Positions 30,638 through 37,656 of a DNA stretch of 38,041 nt are shown here, piece by piece. The DNA comes from Microcaldota archaeon. Lineage in GTDB: Archaea; Micrarchaeota; Micrarchaeia; Micrarchaeales; CABMGC01. How positions within the stretch are numbered: position 1 is the first letter of the stretch; each line of letters begins with the position of its first letter. A program made the position numbers and the translations under genes. Below the pieces are notes generated by a model that saw nothing but the letters and a program-made list of their open reading frames with translations, was not told the DNA's origin and did not search any database. The stretch is taken from assembly GCA_027328425.1 (NCBI GenBank), contig DAHVUT010000003.1:1-38041 (forward strand), given 5' to 3'.

Positions 30638-31180
30638 CTATGTATACTTGAGATCCAGCGACGCCACCTGTTGGATTACGTTCCCATACCCTGGCACTGT
30701 GTAGTTGAGCCACACAAAGCCGATGAACCCGGATCCGAGCGAACCCGCAGCTGCGCCTCCGGAAGAATAGCAGTAGGGGAACAGGGTGCTGTTACTGTCG
30801 CTGTAGATGCTCACGCCAGAGCCTGGAGAATTGCCGCTGAAATAATACTGCGATGCTGCAGTAACATATATGTTGCCGTAAGCGGGCTTGTTGCCTGTGG
30901 TGTTCTGTTGAGAAGAGCACGATATGCCGTGCACCACTATCTCGCCCCCGGTTGCCTGCGACAAGCTTATCGTGAGGAGCCCGTTGGTGTCTATGGCAAA
31001 GGAGCTGCACGCAAAGCCAGGGGAAGCGGTGCACGATTGCGTCGCTAGCACCGGCGAAGTCATGGCAATATTGTACATCACGGCCACCGCTATGACGATT
31101 ATTACGAGCGCTATGCCGTATGAGACCATGAAGTCCACGGCCGCCTGGGCGCGCATCCCTGCCTTCACATGCATGCTCAT
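30638..31180 (-). CDS. pilin-like protein with class III-type N-terminus
   Basis: This 180-residue protein begins MSMHVKAGMRAQAAVDFMVSYGIALVII: a short basic leader, a QAAVDF segment at the usual cleavage position (A-Q-A-A-x-D-F is a common variant in archaeal pilins) and a hydrophobic helix of about 20 residues. The rest is a Ser/Gly-rich extracellular domain with four cysteines in two pairs and several sequons. It is probably a pilin or pseudopilin assembled by a type IV pilus machine, possibly the one at 8.1-11.9 kb. It ends the ribosomal-protein operon, 42 nt after S2. Confidence 0.78.
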   Translation of the reverse strand: MSMHVKAGMRAQAAVDFMVSYGIALVIIVIAVAVMYNIAMTSPVLATQSCTASPGFACSSFAIDTNGLLTISLSQATGGEIVVHGISCSSQQNTTGNKPAYGNIYVTAASQYYFSGNSPGSGVSIYSDSNSTLFPYCYSSGGAAAGSLGSGFIGFVWLNYTVPGYGNVIQQVASLDLKYT

Positions 31181-31222
31181 AGTCGTCTGTGAGAGTTCTT
31201 ATTCCTTGCTGAATGCGCCGGG

Positions 31223-31837
31223 CTACTTTATCTTTATCTCGACCTTCGCCTCGAAGTCGGAGATGCTCGGCTTGAACTCATCGTCTGACTTTATGGCACC
31301 CTTCTCCTTCAGGTATTCCCTGGCGAGGAGCCAATAGACGAGTGCGAGCGAACGCCTGCTCTTATTGTTGCAGGGTATAACCAAGTCTACATACTTTATC
31401 CAGTTGTCAGTGTCGCAGAGTGCTATTATGGGTACGTTTGTCTTGCTTGCCTCCCTTACCGCCTGTCTCTCGTTCCTTGTGTCGCTCACCAGTATTAGCT
31501 CGGGTTCTGTGAAGTCCTTCCTATTCGGATTCGTGAATGTGCCGGGCATTACTCTGCCTTCAACCAGGCGCATGCCGGTAAGCTCCGCAAACTTCTTAGC
31601 CGGAGTTATTGCGTATATCCTTGAAGCAGTGACCACCACCCCTTTGTTGTCGTATGCCGCTAGCACCTTTGCCGCAGCCCTTATCCTCTCGTTGATCACG
31701 TCGAGCTTAAGCAGGTACAGTCCGTCGCCGCGCCTCAAGCTTATGAATCTCTTCATGCCTGGCATGCGTATCATCGTGCCAGACTGCACGTGCGAGTACG
31801 AGTACTCAGTCTCTTCAATGAGCATTTCATTGGCCAT
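31223..31837 (-). CDS. rps2: 30S ribosomal protein S2
   Basis: This 204-residue ribosomal protein shows the archaeal S2 pattern: HVQSGTMIRMPGMKRFISLRRGDGLYLLKLDVINERI, TGMRLVEGRVMPGTFTNP, PELILVSDTRNERQAVREAS, VPIIALCDTDNWIKYVDLVIPCNNKSRRSLALVYWLLAREYL. Length is normal. It follows tRNA-Pro by 22 nt in the rpoD-L13-S9-rpoN-S2 block. Confidence 0.96.
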   Translation of the reverse strand: MANEMLIEETEYSYSHVQSGTMIRMPGMKRFISLRRGDGLYLLKLDVINERIRAAAKVLAAYDNKGVVVTASRIYAITPAKKFAELTGMRLVEGRVMPGTFTNPNRKDFTEPELILVSDTRNERQAVREASKTNVPIIALCDTDNWIKYVDLVIPCNNKSRRSLALVYWLLAREYLKEKGAIKSDDEFKPSISDFEAKVEIKIK

Positions 31838-31859
31838 TCATTCACCATGCGTCTCTATC

Positions 31860-31948
31860 CGGGGCCGCCGAGATTTCCAGTTTTCACTTTTGAACTCGGG
31901 TCTTGTGCGCCCTAGGCACAAAGCCTAACCAAGCTAGCCGACAGCCCC
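31860..31948 (-). tRNA. tRNA-Pro(AGG) with a T-loop intron
   Basis: The minus strand gives a cloverleaf once a 15-nt insert is removed. The acceptor stem is GGGGCUG/CGGCCCC with G73 and one U-G pair. The D-arm is GGCU/GGCU with loop AGCUUGGUUA, and the anticodon stem UGUGC/GCACA holds loop CUAGGGC, anticodon AGG. The T-stem is CCGAG/CUCGG. The T-loop would be 22 nt, and removing the intron leaves UUCAAAU. Acceptor and anticodon point to proline; A34 is odd for archaea. The gene lies between rpoN and S2 inside a protein operon. Confidence 0.82.
31874..31888 (-). other. 15-nt bulge-helix-bulge intron (T-loop, 59/60)
   Basis: On the minus strand UUCA pairs with UGGA (one U-G) as a 4-bp central helix, flanked by 3-nt bulges AAA and AAU. 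The inner part is a GU/AC stem closed by a GAAA loop, and the outer part is the T-stem CCGAG/CUCGG. This is a canonical archaeal splicing-endonuclease substrate; cleavage two nucleotides into each bulge yields a 15-nt intron and a normal T-loop. Confidence 0.75.
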
Positions 31949-31992
31949 GCGCTAGCCTATGGGCACACGATGTTCTTATTTCTATCTTCTCT

Positions 31993-32193
31993 TCAGCTCC
32001 TTCCGTAGCTGATTATCTCGTCTATTAGGTCTACGTGGCTTATAAGCATGCGCCTGCAGCAGTATCTCTTTACGCCAAGATCGTCGAGCACCTTGCCAGG
32101 ATCCTCGCCATTCTGGTTCACTCTCTTGTTGAACTCCTCCCACTTGTCCGCCACTACCTGCCCGCAGGAGAAACAACGCACTGGTATCATCAT
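31993..32193 (-). CDS. rpoN: DNA-directed RNA polymerase subunit N
   Basis: RpoN (Rpb10 homologue) is a small zinc-binding subunit of archaeal RNA polymerase. The 66-residue product has [15 protein letters not shown] (first two zinc ligands) and the diagnostic [28 protein letters not shown] overlaps the S9 stop codon and lies 5 nt before the ATG at 32193, so translation is coupled. Its gene order with S9 and S2 is the archaeal standard. Confidence 0.97.
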   Translation of the reverse strand: MMIPVRCFSCGQVVADKWEEFNKRVNQNGEDPGKVLDDLGVKRYCCRRMLISHVDLIDEIISYGRS

Positions 32194-32197
32194 AGCA

Positions 32198-32740
32198 TCA
32201 CCTGTATGACTTCTGGAACCTTGCCCTCGCCTTCGGTCCCTTGTACTTCTTTGGTTCCACCTGCCTTACGTCGTCAACAAGCAGCATCCTGTCATATTCC
32301 AGATAGAGTTTCTTTACCGAATCGCTGCCCGAAGCGGAGGCTATCGCCTTGGCCAGGGCGCTCCTGGCCGCCTGCGCCTGCCCGCTCGCGCCGCCGCCGT
32401 TGACTATTATACGTATGTTTGCCTTGTTCGCTATCGCCCTGGTGGTGTCCGATATGTTGACGGGCTCCAGTATGAAGTCCCTAACTTCCTTTGGCTTCAC
32501 AGTGCCTACATCGAAGCCGTTGATCGTTATCGCCGCGTTGGTGTCCGTCTGCACCAGTCTCGCCCTCGCTATCGCCATCTTCCTTCTTGCCTTCTCTATC
32601 ACAAGCTTCTTCTTCTGGATCCTTCTCTTGGGCGCCGCCTTCCTGCCTTCCACCTTCACCTCCTGCTGCGTGCCCTTGACTATCCCTGCAAGCTCCTTAT
32701 TCAGGTTCTCGAGCGCCTTATCAACTTTTTCATCGGCCAT
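32198..32740 (-). CDS. rps9: 30S ribosomal protein S9 with N-terminal extension
   Basis: The C-terminal 130 residues are a normal archaeal S9: [90 protein letters not shown]. Residues 1-50 are extra: a charged, Lys/Glu-rich helix ([19 protein letters not shown]) and a Lys-rich segment. Typical archaeal S9 is about 130-140 residues. Starts at 32749 (TTG), 32746 and 32740 (ATG) are possible; the 32746 ATG overlaps the L13 stop. I favour 32740. Confidence 0.93.
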   Translation of the reverse strand: MADEKVDKALENLNKELAGIVKGTQQEVKVEGRKAAPKRRIQKKKLVIEKARRKMAIARARLVQTDTNAAITINGFDVGTVKPKEVRDFILEPVNISDTTRAIANKANIRIIVNGGGASGQAQAARSALAKAIASASGSDSVKKLYLEYDRMLLVDDVRQVEPKKYKGPKARARFQKSYR

Positions 32741-32745
32741 AAACA

Positions 32746-33183
32746 TCAACTAAGCATATATCCCAACCTTTCGCACAGCTCCTTGACTGTTATAGTGCCC
32801 TCATAAACGTCGAGCCTGCCTTTCGAGCGCTCCTCCATCTTTGCGGCACCTATGCCCTCAGGAACGCCCACATACACCCTTAGCCTCTTGAAAGCGTCCC
32901 TGCCGCGTGCCTTGCCGTAGGGCAGCATGCCCCGCACAGTGCGCTTCACGAGCATGTCAGGCCTCCTCGACCAATATGGCGAATGGTCAGGGTTCGCCTT
33001 GTCCTTCCACTCCACCTTCTGCTTGTACTCTGCGACTATGTCGTCTGCGTGACCGCTTATCGCAGCTTTCTCTGCGTTGACGAGCACCACACTTGAGCCG
33101 TTGAGGAGCAGCTTCGCCGCCCTGCTGGCTATGCGCCCGAGTATCTGGGAGTCGCAGTCAATTACTTGCTCGTTTGTCTGCAT
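32746..33183 (-). CDS. rpl13: 50S ribosomal protein L13
   Basis: This 145-residue ribosomal protein shows the archaeal L13 (L13a) pattern: VIDCDSQILGRIASRAAKLLLNG, VVLVNAEKAAISG, HSPYWSRRPDMLVKRTVRGMLPYGKARGRDAFKRLRVYVGVPEG. Its stop overlaps the first ATG of S9 (TGATG). It follows tRNA-Leu by 54 nt. Confidence 0.96.
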   Translation of the reverse strand: MQTNEQVIDCDSQILGRIASRAAKLLLNGSSVVLVNAEKAAISGHADDIVAEYKQKVEWKDKANPDHSPYWSRRPDMLVKRTVRGMLPYGKARGRDAFKRLRVYVGVPEGIGAAKMEERSKGRLDVYEGTITVKELCERLGYMLS

Positions 33184-33236
33184 GCAGTTTCACTATTTCA
33201 CAACCCTTAATTCTTATTCCTTGCCTTTTAGCGCCG

Positions 33237-33323
33237 TGCGGGGGAAGGGATTTGAACCCTTGCAGGTACTAAAACCACAGGAACCTCAATCCTGCGCATT
33301 TGGCCAAGCTCTGCCACCCCCGC
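33237..33323 (-). tRNA. tRNA-Leu(GAG)
   Basis: The minus strand folds as an 87-nt type II tRNA: acceptor GCGGGGG/CCCCCGC with A73, anticodon stem CAGGA/UCCUG, loop UUGAGGU with anticodon GAG, a long variable arm, and T-arm AAGGG-UUCAAAU-CCCUU. No intron or encoded CCA is present. Its 5' end lies one nucleotide after the rpoD stop codon, so it is probably processed from the rpoD-L13 operon transcript. Confidence 0.94.
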
Positions 33324-33324
33324 G

Positions 33325-33894
33325 CTACTTCTTCAGTTCCTTGTAGGCATCTTTCAAGCCCGAGCTTATTATACCCAACGCCCTCTTCATTATCTCATTC
33401 GCCGGCATTTGGCCGAATGACTCTATGTAAAACTCGAAGTCCTTGCCGTTCGCTGTCTTGTAGCTCACTATTCCGGGCTGGAACTTGGCGCTTTTCTTCC
33501 CATTGCCCAGTACCGCCTTGCAGTCGGTGCGCAGCCTTTGGCCGTCGCCAAGCTTTATTATAGGTATGTTGCCATTGGCCACCTTGACCTCTTTATCGCT
33601 GCTTTTCATGTCCTTGGAGTAGAGCGTAGCCGGACCTTCGCCTTCCAGAGATAGCACCACCTCATCCTTCTCCGTGTAGCCTTTTGGTGTAAGGAGCGGG
33701 ACCAGACCTATGCGCTCCGCTATATACTCGTCAAACATAGCGCTCGTGTTCTCATAGAACGTAACCGTGTCCACGGCGAAGCACTCAACAAGGGCCGTCG
33801 CCGCCCTGCGCAGTGCATTGGCGAAGCTGTAGTCAGTACCGCTTATGCCAGCGCGCATTGCCATTGGTGAGTTCTCGATTACGCTAACCTTCAT
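33325..33894 (-). CDS. rpoD: DNA-directed RNA polymerase subunit D
   Basis: RpoD (Rpb3/alpha homologue) helps nucleate RNA polymerase assembly. The 189-residue protein has the dimerisation motif YSFANALRRAATALVECFAVDTV, AERIGLVPL and the late FYIESFGQMPANEIMKRAL helix. Many archaeal RpoD proteins reach about 260 residues because of an inserted ferredoxin-like Fe-S domain; this one is short and has only two cysteines, so that domain is missing. Its promoter is divergent from that of the gene at 33971. It heads the rpoD-tRNA-Leu-L13-S9-rpoN-tRNA-Pro-S2 block. Confidence 0.94.
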   Translation of the reverse strand: MKVSVIENSPMAMRAGISGTDYSFANALRRAATALVECFAVDTVTFYENTSAMFDEYIAERIGLVPLLTPKGYTEKDEVVLSLEGEGPATLYSKDMKSSDKEVKVANGNIPIIKLGDGQRLRTDCKAVLGNGKKSAKFQPGIVSYKTANGKDFEFYIESFGQMPANEIMKRALGIISSGLKDAYKELKK

Positions 33895-33920
33895 CCAATC
33901 AGGAGGAATAAGGCAACAGC

Positions 33921-33931
33921 CTTATTTATAC
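33921..33931 (-). promoter_or_regulatory. TATA-like box for the rpoD operon
   Basis: The minus strand reads GTATAAATAAG, centred about 32 nt before the rpoD ATG, leaving a leader of a few nucleotides. Confidence 0.6.
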
Positions 33932-33941
33932 ATGCGCTGGC

Positions 33942-33953
33942 GTATTTAATAAA
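33942..33953 (+). promoter_or_regulatory. TATA-like box for the gene at 33971
   Basis: GTATTTAATAAA is centred about 24 nt before the ATG at 33971, predicting a leaderless mRNA. The rpoD box begins only 11 nt away on the other strand, so the two promoters are back to back. Confidence 0.6.
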
Positions 33954-33970
33954 ACTAGCGATGGGGCCGA

Positions 33971-34558
33971 ATGGAGCTATTCGAAGAGTACAGTCGCAGG
34001 TTGGGTGGCCTGGATTTCGGCACGGTCAGGTTTCGGCTCGCATCCAGGGAGCGCATCCACGCTTCCCTGTCACGCATAGCCGCATATTCGCTGCCCATAG
34101 AAATGGGCCAGGCCAGGAGCCTGGACTACAGCGAGGCAAGCCGCTACGTGCTCGCGGAGAGCATAACCAGGGACATGCTCATAACAATATACGACGTGAA
34201 CACGTCACAGGCTGCGCTCCTGCGGCCGAGCAAGGAAATAGACGGCGCTATGGAAAAAACTGTTGCGACGACCGTCAAGAAACGGCGGATGGGCAATCTT
34301 GAAATGCGCGTTATAGGCCTGCAGGAAAACGATGCGCATATGCTGTCGTGCATCGTCAGACTGCATTCATTGCTGAAGGCACAGTTGGTGGAGGTGGATC
34401 TATTCGGGAATGATATGAGGCACATAGCATTCGACACTAAGCAGGGCATGTGCTACGACCTGCTGCTGCTGGACCGCATCTACAGGCCGCATGAGCTGGC
34501 CAACACAGAAAGAAAGGAGATTTTCGACAATAGGAGGTCAGAGCTGAAGTTCGTCTAG
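33971..34558 (+). CDS. hypothetical protein
   Basis: This 195-residue protein is not recognised. It is soluble and mixed alpha/beta, with a helical N-terminal third and a C-terminal segment LVEVDLFGNDMRHIAFDTKQGMCYDLLLLDRIYRP that looks like beta strands. No metal-binding or nucleotide-binding motif is visible. A TATA-like box gives a leaderless start at 33971. The last 21 nt overlap the end of the convergent thpR gene. Its location next to rpoD has no clear functional meaning. Confidence 0.68.
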   Translation: MELFEEYSRRLGGLDFGTVRFRLASRERIHASLSRIAAYSLPIEMGQARSLDYSEASRYVLAESITRDMLITIYDVNTSQAALLRPSKEIDGAMEKTVATTVKKRRMGNLEMRVIGLQENDAHMLSCIVRLHSLLKAQLVEVDLFGNDMRHIAFDTKQGMCYDLLLLDRIYRPHELANTERKEIFDNRRSELKFV

Positions 34559-35077
34559 CGTGCTGTACACGGGCCCCAGTCTACTGAGCACGCTCTCCTT
34601 CAAGGCCACAGAGCGCACCTCGAAGGAGCCGAACTCCGTGCCGCCGAGCCTGCTCATGGCTCCTATCAGCGCGTCCCTGTCCGCCACATACTTCACCCTT
34701 GCTATAGTCGCATGGGGCGTATAGGCCCTGCTCTCCAGCACAAGCCCACGGCCAGAAAGCTCATCGGAAAGCGATGCGTACGCAGCAGAGAGCGTCTCGG
34801 CGCCGCGCGAGACCTTCGCGAACACCACCTTTATGAAGTTTGAGTCGAAGTACGAGACGCCGGCGAACGACACGCCGAACGGCTTGGTTTCAAGGCACTG
34901 CAGCGCCTCCTTCGCTGAAGCTATGCCCTTTGCATCCAGCTCGCCAAGGAAGTGGAGCGTTATGTGCAGCGCCTCCGGCTTTACAGGAACGATGCCGTTG
35001 CTAGGCAGGACGGCAGCCGCATCGAGCAGCCTCTCCTTTATATCATCCGGAATGTCTACGGCGATGAATGCACGCAT
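34538..35077 (-). CDS. thpR: RNA 2',3'-cyclic phosphodiesterase
   Basis: ThpR is a 2H phosphoesterase that opens or ligates 2',3'-cyclic phosphate RNA ends, originally called 2'-5' RNA ligase. The 179-residue product has both H-x-T-x motifs, HITLHFLGEL near residues 40-49 and HATIARVK near 127-134, and the N-terminal RAFIAVDIPDDIK. Length is normal. In archaea such enzymes are discussed with tRNA splicing ends; an intron-bearing tRNA is in this window. The gene is divergent from the tRNA-binding protein, with 43 nt between starts. Confidence 0.92.
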   Translation of the reverse strand: MRAFIAVDIPDDIKERLLDAAAVLPSNGIVPVKPEALHITLHFLGELDAKGIASAKEALQCLETKPFGVSFAGVSYFDSNFIKVVFAKVSRGAETLSAAYASLSDELSGRGLVLESRAYTPHATIARVKYVADRDALIGAMSRLGGTEFGSFEVRSVALKESVLSRLGPVYSTLDELQL

Positions 35078-35120
35078 ACCCAACACTGATAAAGTTTGCA
35101 GTAGGAATGTAAGCGATGGT

Positions 35121-35450
35121 ATGGTTAGCATTGATGAATTTAAAAGCATAGACCTGCGCATCGCCAAGATAATCGACGTACAGGTGCACGAGAAGGCAAG
35201 GAACCCGATGTACATACTTAGGCTGGATCTGGGCAAGGAGCTGGGCGAGCGCACGATAGTGGCGGGCATAGGGGACAGATACACCAAGGAGGAGCTCGTG
35301 GGCAAGAAGATAGTCTGCGTGGCCAACCTTGACCCAAAGCAAGTGGCAGGAGTCGAATCGAACGGCATGCTGCTCGCCGCAGAGAACGGAGGCGCACTAG
35401 CCATACTTGTGCCGGACCGCGAAATAGAGCAGGGAAGCAGGGTGCATTGA
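35121..35450 (+). CDS. free-standing tRNA-binding (EMAP/CsaA-like) protein
   Basis: This 109-residue protein is a single tRNA-binding OB-fold domain: DEFKSIDLRIAKIIDVQVHEKARNPMYILRLDLG, GERTIVAGIGDRYTKEELVGKKIVCVANL and a C-terminal SNGMLLAAENGG. The same domain is fused to the C-terminus of many MetRS enzymes or supplied as a separate beta subunit. Because the metG product here lacks it, this is a good candidate for a trans-acting MetRS partner. It overlaps nothing and is followed without a gap by the kinase-like gene. Confidence 0.85.
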   Translation: MVSIDEFKSIDLRIAKIIDVQVHEKARNPMYILRLDLGKELGERTIVAGIGDRYTKEELVGKKIVCVANLDPKQVAGVESNGMLLAAENGGALAILVPDREIEQGSRVH

Positions 35451-36020
35451 CTGCTTGTATGCATAACAGGCACAGCTGGTGCCGGAAAGAGCACTGTTGG
35501 CCGGGTTCTGGAAAGGTATGGCTACAGAGTTTACGAGCTTGGAGACCTTGTAAGGCAGCTGATGCGCGAAGCAGGCGTAAGGATAACGCCTGAAAGCAAC
35601 AAGGCGTTCTCCGAAAAACTGAGGAGAATGCACGGAGACGTGGTAACGCCAAGGCTGCTGCTGAGCAGGATAAGCGTGAAGAAGAACGATAACGTGGCGA
35701 TAGTGGGGATACGCAGCAGAAAGGAGCTCAATTACATAAAGAATCGGCTGAAGGGCAGGGAAAGGATAATCACAGTGGCAGTGGTTGCACCGGTCAAGGT
35801 ACGGTACGAGCACACCAGGAAGAGGAACAGGCCCGACGCTCCGAAAAGCATTGCTGCATTCGTGAAGGACACTGACAGGAAGGAGAAGAGGTGGGGCGTG
35901 AGGGGCGCGATCGCAAGCGCAGACTACATAATATCCGGCGCCGGAAGCCTCGCGGAGCTCAAGAAAGACGCACGCATGCTCTTCTCAGCAATCGAAAGCG
36001 GAAAAGAGAAGGCATTTTAA
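35451..36020 (+). CDS. UPF0200-type P-loop kinase-like protein, apparent CTG start
   Basis: This 189-residue protein matches the archaeal UPF0200 group of adenylate-kinase/dephospho-CoA-kinase-like ATPases. The P-loop GTAGAGKST (residues 7-15) comes immediately after the start. YELGDLVRQLMREAGV, VAIVGIRSRKELNYI, RYEHTRKRNRPDAPKSIAAFVKDTDRKEK and DYIISGAGSLAELKKD follow in the family's order. The first ATG (35562) would remove the P-loop. The frame opens directly after the upstream stop, with CTG at 35451 and GGGTG 7 nt before it, so CTG is the probable start. Substrate is unknown. Confidence 0.83.
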   Translation: MLVCITGTAGAGKSTVGRVLERYGYRVYELGDLVRQLMREAGVRITPESNKAFSEKLRRMHGDVVTPRLLLSRISVKKNDNVAIVGIRSRKELNYIKNRLKGRERIITVAVVAPVKVRYEHTRKRNRPDAPKSIAAFVKDTDRKEKRWGVRGAIASADYIISGAGSLAELKKDARMLFSAIESGKEKAF

Positions 36021-36027
36021 CTTTAAC
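36015..36027 (+). promoter_or_regulatory. TATA-like box for the surface protein at 36043
   Basis: TTTTAACTTTAAC overlaps the preceding stop codon and lies about 24 nt before the ATG at 36043, suggesting a leaderless internal promoter. Confidence 0.4.
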
Positions 36028-36042
36028 AAGCATCTTGGTAGC

Positions 36043-36885
36043 ATGGCACCCACACGGCTCGCATACGCTGCTTTTGCGATAGCGATGTCTGCGCTCATAC
36101 TGGGCGCGAGCGCCAGCTACCTGGTAGTGGAAGGGCCCGTATCGTCGCTCGTTTATGGGAACGGCACGCTGGCACTGGGCAAGGTAGGACCGGGAGAAAG
36201 CTTCTACGTCCTTGCATCAGCAACCACAGCCAATGCTTCCGGAGCGATGATAAACATAGGCTGGGACACGCTCGAGGCGGTCAAACTGCCGCCGAACTGG
36301 GCCGCGCAGGCCTCGCCAGCATACGAGAACCCGATGAAGCTGAAAGTGACTGTGGCTCCGAATGCAACCAACGGCACGTACACCATGGTTCTGCGCGCAG
36401 TCAACATAGGCAACTACTCCAGACTCGGCAACCTCACCTTCAATGCAAGCATACGCGTAACTCCGAACGTGTTCATAACCAATGTAACTCCAGCCACGCT
36501 GGTCACCGGGGTGGGGCAGCCATCCAACCTACACGTCGTGATAAACAATACGGGCGCATCCGACGACCCATTCATACTCAACGCGCAGGGCATACCTGGC
36601 TGGTACCAGCCAATCGAAGTCATATCGCAGCACTCCACTTCGAGCACCTACCTGTATCCGGTGCTCATAAACGAACCCGGCGTATACAGTTTCAACTTCA
36701 CGATAAGCTCGAGCACGAGCCTGCTGCTGCAACACACGTACAGAATGACACTTGTGGCCGAATCGAGCCTCATGAACGACTACATGGCGACAGGTCAGGG
36801 TGTTGTGCTCTCACCAGTGATATATGAACCTGCTTATGCTGTCATGCTGGCCCTGAACTACGCCTACAAGCTCATATTTCAATAG
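36043..36885 (+). CDS. secreted or membrane-anchored surface protein
   Basis: This 280-residue protein begins with a hydrophobic signal or anchor (about residues 6-30). The extracellular part is beta-rich and Asn/Thr/Ser-rich, with many sequons (NGT, NAS, NAT, NYS, NNT). The middle has an NPCBM/NEW-like beta-sandwich look: GESFYVLASATTAN, LKVTVAPNATNGTYTMVLRAVN, then QPSNLHVVINNTGASDDPF. The C-terminal helix VYEPAYAV...YAYKLIFQ could sit on the membrane. No enzyme motif is visible. It probably belongs to the cell envelope. Confidence 0.62.
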   Translation: MAPTRLAYAAFAIAMSALILGASASYLVVEGPVSSLVYGNGTLALGKVGPGESFYVLASATTANASGAMINIGWDTLEAVKLPPNWAAQASPAYENPMKLKVTVAPNATNGTYTMVLRAVNIGNYSRLGNLTFNASIRVTPNVFITNVTPATLVTGVGQPSNLHVVINNTGASDDPFILNAQGIPGWYQPIEVISQHSTSSTYLYPVLINEPGVYSFNFTISSSTSLLLQHTYRMTLVAESSLMNDYMATGQGVVLSPVIYEPAYAVMLALNYAYKLIFQ

Positions 36886-36894
36886 CTGATTGCG

Positions 36895-37575
36895 ATGCCG
36901 AGGAAGAAACAAGAACAGGGCAGGCTGCTTTATGTGAGGGCGGCCTCGCTGGAGGATGTGTGCAGACATGCGTGCAACTTCGACTTCACGGCGGAGCCGC
37001 TCGTTATGTACAGGCACAGGTCAGGCAAGAGGCTCGTCGCGCTGGGAGAGCACATAGGCGATACGCAGCTCGCTTACTACGTAAACTCAGGAGGCGACGG
37101 CCCCATGCTGCTCTACGAGCCGGGCAACGGAGAAACAAAGGAGCGCGCCCACTTTGTGAGCAACGCCGACCAGACGGGCAAGCACTACATAAACGTGGTG
37201 CACGCAGACCTGAGTGCATACCGCGAGGCCAAAGAACCTGATAAGAAAGGGATAGTGCTGATAAACGTAGAGAAGCCGGAGGACCTTGTTGGGGCTGTAG
37301 CCAGGAAGTCAGTGAGGGACGAGAGCATGGCATGCGTATATGCCTTCGGCGCCGGAACGAAGACAATCGTGGCTTTCAACGCGCTGGGCGCACTGGCTGA
37401 CGACAAGCTCACTGTATACTACTCCAAGCTGGATCCTAGACCGGAGTGCAATTTCGCAAGGTACGATTACAGAGACAACTCACTCGGTTTCGTGAGATCC
37501 ATGGAAAGCCACGCCTACGTATACGCAAAGGTAATTAACCTTGCAGAGCCATTTCCTTTCCTGAAGATCCAGTAA
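36895..37575 (+). CDS. hypothetical protein
   Basis: This 226-residue soluble protein starts 9 nt after the surface protein gene. It is alpha/beta, with a basic N-terminus, several clear strands (KRLVALGEHIGDTQLAYYV, KGIVLINVEKPEDLVGAV, MACVYAFGAGTKTIVAFNALG) and no membrane segment or known motif. Co-transcription with the surface protein is likely, but the function is unknown. Confidence 0.66.
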   Translation: MPRKKQEQGRLLYVRAASLEDVCRHACNFDFTAEPLVMYRHRSGKRLVALGEHIGDTQLAYYVNSGGDGPMLLYEPGNGETKERAHFVSNADQTGKHYINVVHADLSAYREAKEPDKKGIVLINVEKPEDLVGAVARKSVRDESMACVYAFGAGTKTIVAFNALGALADDKLTVYYSKLDPRPECNFARYDYRDNSLGFVRSMESHAYVYAKVINLAEPFPFLKIQ

Positions 37576-37584
37576 CCCACTCGT

Positions 37585-37656
37585 GCCCGAATAGCTCAGC
37601 GGTAGAGCGACTGGCTGTTAACCAGTAGGTCGCAGGTTCGATCCCTGCATCGGGCG
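37585..37656 (+). tRNA. tRNA-Asn(GUU)
   Basis: The 72-nt sequence folds with acceptor GCCCGAA/AUCGGGC (the innermost pair A-A is a mismatch) and G73, D-arm GCUC/GAGC, anticodon stem ACUGG/CCAGU, loop CUGUUAA with anticodon GUU, and T-arm GCAGG-UUCGAUC-CCUGC. No intron or CCA is encoded. A truncated ORF begins directly at its 3' end. Confidence 0.94.

Noticed and set aside
31875-31945. tRNA-Leu(UAG) reading of the tRNA at 31860-31948
   Set aside because: The shifted anticodon loop has C33 and a poor stem, and the variable arm is too short for leucine.
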